From NCBI RefSeq assembly GCF_000218565.1, contig NC_015684.1, positions 558,001 through 622,000 of the forward strand: a stretch of 64,000 bases of DNA, given 5' to 3'. This stretch comes from Afipia carboxidovorans OM5. GTDB lineage: Bacteria; Pseudomonadota; Alphaproteobacteria; Rhizobiales; Xanthobacteraceae. Made by a program: the position numbers and the translations under genes. Shown here piece after piece: positions 36,990 through 45,151 of the stretch. Within the stretch, counting starts at the first letter, position 1. Each line of letters starts with the position of its first letter. The notes beneath the pieces are model-generated. The model had not been told where the DNA came from. It searched no databases and worked only from the letters and a program-made list of their open reading frames with translations.

Positions 36990-38396
36990 TTAGAAGAAAA
37001 GCCACGTGACGAGCACGAAGGTCGGCAGCAGTACGAGCGAGGACCAGATCATGTAGCCGAAGAAGCTCGGCATCTTCACGCCCTGCTCGCGGGCGATGGC
37101 ATAGACCATGAAGTTCGGCGCGTTGCCGATATAGGTATTGGCGCCCATGTAGACCGCGCCGGAGGAGATCGCCGCGAGCACCGCCGCCTGCGTCGTCATC
37201 AGCACTTGCGGGTCGCCGCCCGCGAGCTGGAAGAACACGAGATAGGTCGGCGCGTTGTCGAGGAACGAAGACAGTGCGCCCGTCAGCCAGAAATAGGCCG
37301 CGGGGTTGGCGCTGCCGTCGGCGCGGCTCACCAGCGCGAGCAGGTTCGCGAACGCGCCGTTGCTGCCCGCCTGCAGCATCGCCATCACCGGAATGATGCA
37401 GATGAAGATGCCGGCGAACAGGATCGCGACCTCGCGGATCGGCCCCCACGAAAAGCCGTTGGCATCGCGGTCGGCCTTGCGGGTGAGGCGGATGGAAGCA
37501 ATCGCGACCAGCACGAAGATTGCGTCGCGCAATAAATCCTGCAGTTCGAGCTCGGCGCCGGCGACGTTGAAAGCAATGCCTGGCTTCCATTTTGCGCTCA
37601 TCAGGATCGCGGCGATGATGACGGCGAGAAGGAGCAGATTGATCTTGCCGTGCAGCTTGAGCGGTGAATCGGGTGTCGGGTCTTTCTTCCGTGCGCGGCC
37701 TTCGCGGCGGTGAAAATAGATGTCGAGCACGCAGAAGACCGCCAGCACGATGCCGCCGGTGGTCAGGGTTTCGAGCCACAGATGCTGCGTGGTCCAGAAG
37801 AAGTCGACGCCCTTGAGGAAGCCCAGGAACAGCGGCGGGTCGCCGAGCGGTGACAACGCGCCGCCGATATTGGCGACGAGGAAGATGAAGAACACGACGA
37901 CATGCGCATTGTATTGCCGCTCGTCGTTGGCGCGGATCAGCGGCCGGATCAGGATCATCGCCGCGCCCGTGGTGCCGACGATGCTCGCAAGCACCGCACC
38001 GATGCCGAGCAGCGCGGTGTTGCTCAGCGGGCTGTCGTGCAGATTGCCTTCGAGATAGATGCCGCCTGCAACCGTGAATAGCGCGAGCAGCAGGAGGATG
38101 AACGGCATGTATTCGAGAAATGCCGTATGCGCGAGTGCGCTCGTCACGGTCGGCGCATCGACCGCGAGAAACAGCGGAATGACGATCAGCGCCGACCAGA
38201 AGAGGGTGAACTTGCCGAGATGGTGCTCCCAGACATGCGGGTAGAACACCGGGCCGGTGGCGATGCAGAGCAGGATGCCGATGAATGGCAGGGCCCAGAG
38301 AACGGACAACTGAGCACCATCAAGGCCCGAAGCGAAGGCGGGAGATGGCAGGCAGATGGCGAGAAGGGTGAGGATCAGGCGGCGGGATATCGTCAT
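36990..38396 (-). CDS. Sodium:proton antiporter, NhaD-like (ion transporter superfamily)
   Basis: The 468-residue membrane protein has about 12 helices. It carries the NhaD-type blocks SIVGTTGAAMILIRPLIRAN, NIGGALSPLGDPPLFLG and SSFLDNAPTYLVFFQLAGG, in which the Asp and Asn residues lie in broken helices as in the ArsB/NhaD/CitM superfamily. The N-terminus looks like a signal or first helix (LTLLAICLPSPAFASG). It probably exchanges Na+ for H+. I chose the ATG at 38396 over an in-frame start at 38432. It stands alone between DUF2865 and pyrE. Confidence 0.88.
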   Translation of the reverse strand: MTISRRLILTLLAICLPSPAFASGLDGAQLSVLWALPFIGILLCIATGPVFYPHVWEHHLGKFTLFWSALIVIPLFLAVDAPTVTSALAHTAFLEYMPFILLLLALFTVAGGIYLEGNLHDSPLSNTALLGIGAVLASIVGTTGAAMILIRPLIRANDERQYNAHVVVFFIFLVANIGGALSPLGDPPLFLGFLKGVDFFWTTQHLWLETLTTGGIVLAVFCVLDIYFHRREGRARKKDPTPDSPLKLHGKINLLLLAVIIAAILMSAKWKPGIAFNVAGAELELQDLLRDAIFVLVAIASIRLTRKADRDANGFSWGPIREVAILFAGIFICIIPVMAMLQAGSNGAFANLLALVSRADGSANPAAYFWLTGALSSFLDNAPTYLVFFQLAGGDPQVLMTTQAAVLAAISSGAVYMGANTYIGNAPNFMVYAIAREQGVKMPSFFGYMIWSSLVLLPTFVLVTWLFF

Positions 38397-38444
38397 TTGC
38401 GGGCAGTGTGACCTCGCCGGCCGATTTTTCAAGATTTCAAAAGT

Positions 38445-39008
38445 CTAGGACTTCAGAAATTCTGTCGCAGTGTAGAGCGAGCGAAATGGCAAGCCTGCGG
38501 CCTTGAAGGTCTCGTTTGCCCCTTCCTCGCGGTCGACGATGGTGAAAACGAGTGCAACCTCGCCGCCGGCGTCGCGGACGGCATCCACCGCCTTGACAGC
38601 CGACCCGCCGGTGGTGGTGACGTCCTCGAGGATGGCGACGCGCTTGCCTTTCAGGCTTTGGGTCTTGGCAAGGCCTTCCAAGCCGAGCTTTGCGCCATGC
38701 TCCTTCGGCGCCTTCCGCACGAAGATTGCCGACATCGGCTGCTGCTTCTGCCATGACAGTTGTGCGATTGCGCCGGCGATCGGCACCGCGCCCATCTCAA
38801 GGCCGCCAACGAAATCGATCTTCTCGCTCCGGAGCGCCTCGAAGAACAGTTCGGCGAGTAGCGCCGCGCCCTCGGGGTCGAGCATGGTCGGCTTCATGTT
38901 GAAGTAGAAATCGCTCTTGCGCCCGGAGACGAGCGTAATCTCGCCGCGTCCGAACGAACGGTCGCGAATGATGTCTTTAAGGCGGGCGCGGGCAGCGGCT
39001 GTGGACAC
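38445..39008 (-). CDS. pyrE: Orotate phosphoribosyltransferase
   Basis: The 187-residue enzyme joins orotate and PRPP to orotidine monophosphate in pyrimidine synthesis. The PRPP loop VAILEDVTTTGGSAVKAVDAV lies near residue 115. SGRKSDFYFNMKPTML and VGGLEMGAVPIAGAIA are the family blocks. I chose the GTG at 39008 (VSTAAARARLKDII), which gives the normal length. A longer frame to 39236 runs into low-complexity sequence. The 190 bases to polA hold no gene. Confidence 0.93.
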   Translation of the reverse strand: MSTAAARARLKDIIRDRSFGRGEITLVSGRKSDFYFNMKPTMLDPEGAALLAELFFEALRSEKIDFVGGLEMGAVPIAGAIAQLSWQKQQPMSAIFVRKAPKEHGAKLGLEGLAKTQSLKGKRVAILEDVTTTGGSAVKAVDAVRDAGGEVALVFTIVDREEGANETFKAAGLPFRSLYTATEFLKS

Positions 39009-39198
39009 GGGCAGGCTCGGAAATCTGATGGGATGAGGACCGCAATTTAGCGGCGATCGGGAGGGTGCACCACTATTGCGCGTGCCCATCAACAGTTCAA
39101 TGCGGAATTGTCGGCGGGCGGTGAAGGCGCGGTCAAGGCAAACGCGGCGAGCGGGCTTGAGAGAAGCGCGCTCATCCGGGTCAGGCCGTCGGCATGGC

Positions 39199-42100
39199 TT
39201 AATGTGCCTCGTCCCAATTGTCGGCGGCGCGGGCATCGACGCGTAACGGCACCGACAGCGCCGTCGCCGGGAAGGGGGCCTGCTCCATCACCTCGCGGAT
39301 GACGGGGAGCGTTTTGTCCACTTCGCTGTCCGGGACCTCGAACACCAACTCGTCATGCACCTGCAGCAGCATGCGCGCGGCGAGCTTCTTTTGCGTCAGC
39401 GCATCCTCCATCCGGATCATCGCGCGGCGGATGATATCGGCGGCGGTGCCTTGCAGTCGCGCGTTGATCGCAGCCCGTTCGTTGAAGGCACGCAGCGACG
39501 GGTTCGAGGCCTTGATGTCGGGGTAATGGCACTTGCGGCCGAACAGCGTGGTGACATAGCCGTGCTCACGGCAGAAATCACGCGTCGCGTCCATGTAGGC
39601 ACGGATGCCCGGGAAGCGCTCGAAATATTTCTTGATGTAGGCGCCGGCTTCCTCGCGCGGAATGCCAAGCTGATTGGCGAGCCCGAACGCCGAGATGCCG
39701 TAGATAATGCCGAAATTGATCGCCTTGGCGCGGCGGCGCACCTCGCCCGGCATGTCCTTGATCGGCACGCCGAACATCTCCGACGCCGTCATCGCGTGAA
39801 TGTCGAGGCCGTCTTTGAACGCCTGCTTCAGCACCGGAATGTCGGCGATCTCGGCGAGAAGCCGCAATTCGATCTGCGAATAGTCGGCCGAGACGAGCTT
39901 GTGCCCCTTCGCTGCGATGAAGGCGCGGCGGATCTTGCGGCCGTCCTCGGTGCGAACCGGAATGTTCTGCAGGTTCGGTTCGTTCGACGACAGACGCCCC
40001 GTGGTGGTCGCGGCAAGCGCGTAGGTGGTGTGGACACGTTGCGTCTGCGGCAGAAGGTGGGTCGGCAGCGCATCTGTGTATGTCGATTTCAGTTTCGACA
40101 CCTGCCGCCAGTCGAGGATCTTGCGCGGGAAGTCGTGGCCGGCCTCGGCGAGATCTTCGAGAATCGAAGCCGTGGTCGACCATGCGCCGGTCTTGGTTTT
40201 CTGGCCGCCGGGCAGGCCCATCTTGCCGAACATCACGTCGCCAAGTTGCTTCGGGCTGCCGGGATTGATGTCCTCGCCGGCAATCTCGCGGATTTCCGCT
40301 TCGAGCCGCGCGGCGGATTGGGCAAATTCACCGGAGAGACGTGCGAGCACCTGGCGGTCGATCATGATGCCGCGCCGTTCCATCCGGGCGAGCACGTCGA
40401 TCAGCGGCCGCTCCAGCGACTCGTAGACGTTATTCATGCGCTCGGAGATCAGCCGCGCCTTGAACACGAGCCACAGTCGCATGATGACATCGGCGGACTC
40501 TGCGCCGTATTCGGCGGCCCGTGGGATCTCCACCTGATCGAGAGAGATACGGTTGCGCCCACTGCCGACAATGTCAGCATGAGCGATCATCTCGTGCCCG
40601 AGCCATTGCTCGGCCAGCGCCTCGATGTCATGCGAGCTGCGCCCGGCATCGAGCGCGTAAGACATCAGTTGCACGTCATCGACGGTGCGCAGCGTGATGT
40701 TGTGCTGCGCGAGCAGCACGGCCGCGAACTTGATGTCGAAGCCGGTTTTCAGCACGGCTTCGGATTCGAGAAGTGCCGTCAGGGTTTCGAGCACCTTCGC
40801 GGCTTCGATCTGTCCATCCGCGAGCCCGCTTGCGAACAGATCGTCGCCGCCGCCGGCCTTCTTGTGGCCGAGTGGGATGTAGGCAGCCTCATTCGGCGAG
40901 AGCGCAAGCGCGATGCCGCAGATGTCCGCCTGCATCGGATCGAACGACGTCGCCTTGATAGCGATCGCGACATGGCCGAGGTCATGCGCGCGCGTCACCC
41001 AGGCCGCGAGTTCGTCCGCGGTGCGGATGGTGGCGTATTTGGTGCGATCGACCTTCGCTGCGGCAACGTCCTTGGCGCGCGAGGCCGCCAGTGCCTGCGG
41101 TGAAAATACCGGCGCTGCCGCGAGCGTTGTAACTGGCGCGGTGGAGACTGTCCCCCTGGCTCTGGTGTCGGGCTCGCCGCCGAGTGGCAGCGTCTGTGGC
41201 GAAGCTTCGCTCGGCCCGCCTGCGAAAGCGCTTTTCAGCCGCTCGTCGGGCATGACGCTCGACGCATCGATCTCGGCATAATCAGCGACGCGGCGCGTCA
41301 GCGTCGAGAATTCCATCGCCTTGAGGAAGGAGATCAGCTTGCGATAGTCCGGTTCGTGAATGGCAAGCTCGTCGAGCGGCACGTCGAGCTTCACCTTGTC
41401 GTCGAGCAGCACGAGCTGGCGCGAAATCCGCGCCTTCTCGGCGTTCGCGATCAGTGCCTCGCGCCGCTTCGGCTGCTTGATCTCCGTAGCGCGCGACAGC
41501 AACGTTTCGAGGTCGCCGTATTCGGTGATGAGTTGCGCGGCCGTCTTGACGCCGATGCCCGGCACGCCCGGCACGTTATCGACGGAGTCGCCCGCGAGCG
41601 CCTGCACCTCGACGACCTTGTCCGGCGGCACACCGAATTTCTCGATCACTTCGGGGACACCGAGGCGGCGGTCCTTCATGGTGTCGTACATGGTGACGCA
41701 GTCGGTCACGAGTTGCATCAGGTCTTTGTCGGAAGAAACGATGGTGGCGCTCGCGCCGCGCGCGCAGGCTTCCCGCACATAGGTCGCAATCAGGTCGTCG
41801 GCCTCGAAGCCTCCCTGTTCGAGGCAGGGCAAATCGAAGGCATGCACCGCTTCGCGGATCAGCGCGAACTGCGGAATGAGGTCGTCCGGCGCAGGCGGGC
41901 GGTGTGCTTTGTAGTCGGAATAGATCGTGTTGCGGAACGTAACTTCGGACTTGTCGAAGACGATGGCGAGATGGGTTGGCCGATCCTCCGGCGGCATATC
42001 GCGCATCAGCTTCCACAGCATGTTGCAGAAGCCGAGCACGGCGTTGATCTGCAAGCCGTCGGACTTGCGGTTCAGCGGCGGCAGCGCGTGGTAGGCACGG

Positions 42101-42210
42101 AAGATGTAGCCCGAGCCATCGACCAGAAAGACATGGTCACCCTTGCCGGGTGGCTTGACCCCGGCGGGTTTTGCGGAAGTTTTGGCGGAGGAAACTGGCT
42201 TTTTCGACAT
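39199..42210 (-). CDS. polA: DNA polymerase I
   Basis: The 1003-residue repair and Okazaki-processing polymerase has a 5'-3' exonuclease at about residues 27-290 (VFLVDGSGYIFRAYHALP, GFEADDLIATYV, LAGDSVDNVPGVPGIG) and a 3'-5' exonuclease-fold domain at about 390-580. The family A polymerase follows at about 610-1003 (ADYSQIELRLLAEI, RRRAKAINFGIIYGISAFGLA, LLQVHDELVFEV). The 3'-5' domain lacks the usual catalytic acids: FDTET becomes IAIKA, NLKYD becomes DIKFA and EDADV becomes ESADV. Proofreading is probably absent. A Pro/Gly-rich insert sits in the linker at about 320-350. Confidence 0.96.
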   Translation of the reverse strand: MSKKPVSSAKTSAKPAGVKPPGKGDHVFLVDGSGYIFRAYHALPPLNRKSDGLQINAVLGFCNMLWKLMRDMPPEDRPTHLAIVFDKSEVTFRNTIYSDYKAHRPPAPDDLIPQFALIREAVHAFDLPCLEQGGFEADDLIATYVREACARGASATIVSSDKDLMQLVTDCVTMYDTMKDRRLGVPEVIEKFGVPPDKVVEVQALAGDSVDNVPGVPGIGVKTAAQLITEYGDLETLLSRATEIKQPKRREALIANAEKARISRQLVLLDDKVKLDVPLDELAIHEPDYRKLISFLKAMEFSTLTRRVADYAEIDASSVMPDERLKSAFAGGPSEASPQTLPLGGEPDTRARGTVSTAPVTTLAAAPVFSPQALAASRAKDVAAAKVDRTKYATIRTADELAAWVTRAHDLGHVAIAIKATSFDPMQADICGIALALSPNEAAYIPLGHKKAGGGDDLFASGLADGQIEAAKVLETLTALLESEAVLKTGFDIKFAAVLLAQHNITLRTVDDVQLMSYALDAGRSSHDIEALAEQWLGHEMIAHADIVGSGRNRISLDQVEIPRAAEYGAESADVIMRLWLVFKARLISERMNNVYESLERPLIDVLARMERRGIMIDRQVLARLSGEFAQSAARLEAEIREIAGEDINPGSPKQLGDVMFGKMGLPGGQKTKTGAWSTTASILEDLAEAGHDFPRKILDWRQVSKLKSTYTDALPTHLLPQTQRVHTTYALAATTTGRLSSNEPNLQNIPVRTEDGRKIRRAFIAAKGHKLVSADYSQIELRLLAEIADIPVLKQAFKDGLDIHAMTASEMFGVPIKDMPGEVRRRAKAINFGIIYGISAFGLANQLGIPREEAGAYIKKYFERFPGIRAYMDATRDFCREHGYVTTLFGRKCHYPDIKASNPSLRAFNERAAINARLQGTAADIIRRAMIRMEDALTQKKLAARMLLQVHDELVFEVPDSEVDKTLPVIREVMEQAPFPATALSVPLRVDARAADNWDEAH

Positions 42211-42235
42211 GGCCGCAACTTAAGGAGTCCGGCTC

Positions 42236-42405
42236 GCGTTTGACACCCCTTGGAATGGAGCACTGCACACCAGAATTCGTCATGGCGGGGCATAGCCCGT
42301 CGAAGACGGGCGTAAACGCCCTGATGACCCGGCCATCCACGACCTTCTTCTCGAATTCCGGGAGACGTGGATGCCCGGAACAAGTCCGGATATGACGGGA
42401 GCGCA
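42236..42405. repeat. Intergenic palindromic repeat element between polA and the acyltransferase gene
   Basis: GGCCATCCACGA near 42330 and ACGTGGATGCCCGG near 42365 are inverted around a short centre. The flanks GTCATGGCGGGGCATAGCCC and TCCGGATATGACGG make a longer imperfect palindrome. I know this kind of unit as a dispersed intergenic repeat in Bradyrhizobiaceae. No gene is present. Confidence 0.6.
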
Positions 42406-42413
42406 GAGATTGG

Positions 42414-43460
42414 CTATTCCGCCGGCTGCAGGGCAGGGCGCGGCTTCTGCGGTGCGATCCAGAGCGCGCCCGGCCGCTCGAACAGGAAGTTGAGGCGGGT
42501 GTCGCGCACGACCCACCAGATCACAAGCGAACCGACGACGCCGGCGGTGGTGACGATCAGCGAGATGAGGCCGACGTCGGCAATGAGATTGGTTTTCAGG
42601 AGAAGCGTGCGCGTCGCCGCCATCGGCAGGAAGAAGGCGAGATAGATCACGATTGAATGTTCACCGCAGTAGCGGATTGCATCGGCCAGACTCGCGCGTG
42701 CCAGCAGCGTCGCCGCGGCGATGACGGCGCAGGCACCGGCAATGCCGAGCGCTAGTGAGACGAGCGGCCATTCGCTCGCGCCGATATGAACGAGGGTGGC
42801 GTTGATGACGGCCCACATAGCAAGCCCGGCCAATGCCACGCCGGGGCGGCGGCGGACGGACTCCGCGAGCGTGAAGATGTGCTGCGAGAACAAGTAGCCG
42901 GAATAGAAATAGACGAAACGTGCGGCGAACTCGTCGATCACCGTCCAGCCGGTTTGCAAGTGGGAGGCCTCAAGCATCGCCGCGGCGATCCAGACCGCCC
43001 AGCCGGGCAGGCGCAGCGTCAACTTGGTGACGACGAAGAACACCGGCAGAAGGTAGATGAACCACAACGTACCGAACGGCTCGATGAAGGATTCGAGGTA
43101 CATCACGCCGACATGCATCCAGCCGCCGGTGGATGCGAAATGCGGTGCCTTGAATGCGAACTGGATCGCGGTCCAGAGGATATAGAAATAGAAAAAGTGC
43201 ACGACCTTGCGGTCGAGGTAGGTGCGCCAGTTACGGTTAATGACGAGCGGCAGGAACAGGCCCGAGATCAGGAAGAAGTCGGGCATGCGGAACGGCTTCG
43301 CGAACGCGACGATGAGGTGCATGAAGCCCTCGTCGCCAGCTGCGGCCTCGACGCCAAGGGTCGAGTGCATCATCACCACCATGATGATGCAGATGCCCTT
43401 GGCATAGTCGACCCAGTCGACGCGTGCGCCCGGTGTCGCTTGTGTCCCGTTCTTGCTCAC
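42414..43460 (-). CDS. Acyltransferase family 3 membrane protein
   Basis: The 348-residue protein has about ten membrane helices. The N-terminal block VDWVDYAKGICIIMVVMMHS contains the catalytic-type His of the acyltransferase-3 family, and FFLISGLFLPLVI follows. Such proteins O-acylate sugars in surface polysaccharides, lipids or secondary metabolites. Here it is divergent from UDP-glucose dehydrogenase, which makes UDP-glucuronate for surface glycans, so a role in envelope polysaccharide is a reasonable inference. The substrate is unknown. Confidence 0.88.
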   Translation of the reverse strand: MSKNGTQATPGARVDWVDYAKGICIIMVVMMHSTLGVEAAAGDEGFMHLIVAFAKPFRMPDFFLISGLFLPLVINRNWRTYLDRKVVHFFYFYILWTAIQFAFKAPHFASTGGWMHVGVMYLESFIEPFGTLWFIYLLPVFFVVTKLTLRLPGWAVWIAAAMLEASHLQTGWTVIDEFAARFVYFYSGYLFSQHIFTLAESVRRRPGVALAGLAMWAVINATLVHIGASEWPLVSLALGIAGACAVIAAATLLARASLADAIRYCGEHSIVIYLAFFLPMAATRTLLLKTNLIADVGLISLIVTTAGVVGSLVIWWVVRDTRLNFLFERPGALWIAPQKPRPALQPAE

Positions 43461-43646
43461 TGTCGTGCCAAATCTGCTCGGTTCGCGCTACATTCGAGGG
43501 CGCAGGTTTCAGTCGGGTTTATTCATTCAAATGTCATGCCGCTGTGGCCGTTAATGTGGCAGCAACGTGTTCCCTCGGCGTTGCAAAACCGCTAAGACGC
43601 GCGAGGCTTTGCGCAACGGCGCGTTAACCATGAGGCAGATCGGGCA

Positions 43647-44954
43647 ATGCGGATCACGATGATCGGGACTGGCTATGTCGGGCTCGTCTCCGGCGCCTGC
43701 CTGGCCGACTTCGGCCACCGCGTCACCTGCGTCGATACCGATGCCGGGAAGATCGCGGCACTCCATCGCGGCGAGATGCCGATCTACGAGCCGGGCCTCG
43801 AGCAGCTTGTCGAGACCTCCGTGAAGGCCGGCCGGCTCGATTTCCAGACCGACCTGTCGGGGCCGGTGGCGGAAGCCGATGCGGTGTTCATCGCGGTCGG
43901 CACGCCGTCGCGGCGCGGCGATGGGCATGCCGATCTCAGTTACGTCTACGCGGCCGCGCGCGAGATTGCCGCGGCACTCAAGGGCTTCACCGTGGTGGTG
44001 ACGAAGTCGACCGTTCCTGTGGGGACAGGGGACGAGGTCGAGCGCATCATCCGCGAGGTCAATCCGTCCGCCGATGTCGCGGTGGCTTCCAATCCGGAGT
44101 TCCTGCGTGAGGGTGCGGCGATCCGGGACTTCAAGCATCCCGATCGCATCGTGGTCGGCACCTCGGAGGAGCGCGCCCGCAAGGTGATGGGTGAGGTCTA
44201 TCGCCCGCTCTATCTCAATCAGGCACCGATCCTCTATACCGAGCGGCGCACGGCCGAACTCATCAAGTACGCAGCGAACGCGTTTCTCGCGACCAAGATC
44301 ACCTTTATCAACGAGATTGCGGACCTTGCGGAGAAGGTTGGCGCCGATGTCCAGGAAGTGGCGCGCGGCATCGGCCTCGACAATCGTATCGGCCCGAAAT
44401 TTCTCAACGCGGGGCCGGGCTTCGGCGGTTCCTGCTTTCCCAAGGACACCCGCGCGCTGGTGAAGACTGCACTCGATCACGACGTGCCGCTGCGTATCGT
44501 CGAGGCGGTGCTCGCGGTGAACGACAATCGCAAGCGCGCGATGGCGCGCAAGGTCGCGGCCGCCGCCGGCGGCAATCTGCGTGGCAAGACGGTTGCGGTA
44601 CTCGGCCTCACCTTCAAGCCCGAGACCGACGACATGCGCGAGGCACCGTCGATCCCGCTGGTGACGGGTCTTCTCGATCTCGGTGCGCGGGTGCGGGCCT
44701 ATGATCCAGCCGGCATGGAGCCTGCGAAGCACGATTTGCCGAACATCGGCTATGCGACCGATCCCTATGACTGCGCGCACGGCGCTGACGTTCTGGTGAT
44801 CGTCACCGAATGGGTGCAGTTCCGCGCGCTCGATCTCGCCCGTCTCAAGAACGAGATGGCGCATCCGGTGATCGTCGATCTGCGTAACATCTATCGTCGC
44901 GACGAGATGGCCGCGCTTGGCTTTACCTACGAGAGCATTGGGCGGGGCGCGTAA
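43647..44954 (+). CDS. UDP-glucose 6-dehydrogenase
   Basis: The 435-residue enzyme oxidises UDP-glucose twice to UDP-glucuronate. The NAD site GTGYVGLVSGACLADFGH is at the N-terminus. The catalytic cysteine lies in GFGGSCFPKDTRAL near residue 262, and the Lys/Asn block ELIKYAANAFLATKITFINE near 205. VLGLTFKPETDDMREAPS is the second nucleotide-domain signature. Length is normal. It is the only nucleotide-sugar gene nearby apart from the phosphomannomutase/phosphoglucomutase 4.3 kb on. Confidence 0.95.
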   Translation: MRITMIGTGYVGLVSGACLADFGHRVTCVDTDAGKIAALHRGEMPIYEPGLEQLVETSVKAGRLDFQTDLSGPVAEADAVFIAVGTPSRRGDGHADLSYVYAAAREIAAALKGFTVVVTKSTVPVGTGDEVERIIREVNPSADVAVASNPEFLREGAAIRDFKHPDRIVVGTSEERARKVMGEVYRPLYLNQAPILYTERRTAELIKYAANAFLATKITFINEIADLAEKVGADVQEVARGIGLDNRIGPKFLNAGPGFGGSCFPKDTRALVKTALDHDVPLRIVEAVLAVNDNRKRAMARKVAAAAGGNLRGKTVAVLGLTFKPETDDMREAPSIPLVTGLLDLGARVRAYDPAGMEPAKHDLPNIGYATDPYDCAHGADVLVIVTEWVQFRALDLARLKNEMAHPVIVDLRNIYRRDEMAALGFTYESIGRGA

Positions 44955-45004
44955 GCGGGCTGTAGTCCCATATACGGCGCTTGTTTGAGGTCGGGTCTTT
45001 TCTT

Positions 45005-45137
45005 CCCTCTCCCCTTGTGGGAGAGGGTGGCAAGATCGAGTGAAACGAGATCGCGCCGGGTGAGGGGTATATGTCTCACCCCTCACCCGGTTTCTCGCTG
45101 CGCTCGAAACCACCCTCTCCCACAAGGGGAGAGGGTG
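45005..45137. repeat. Inverted pair of repeat units upstream of hrpB
   Basis: The unit CCCTCTCCCCTTGTGGGAGAGGGTGG...GGGTGAGGGG at 45006-45068 is followed by its reverse complement at 45073-45137, giving a palindrome of about 130 bases. Each unit itself holds a CCCTCTCCC...GGGAGAGGG hairpin. This is a dispersed repeat type; a related single unit lies inside hrpB at 46634-46709. Confidence 0.85.
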
Positions 45138-45151
45138 AGACGAGAGCGCCA

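Noticed and set aside
39355..41103. 582-codon open frame on the plus strand
   Set aside because: It is antisense to polA; Arg/His/Asp-rich with no family motif.
45071..45151. ATG start for hrpB at 45071
   Set aside because: It would make the first 27 residues from the repeat element; the GTG at 45152 fits the family better.
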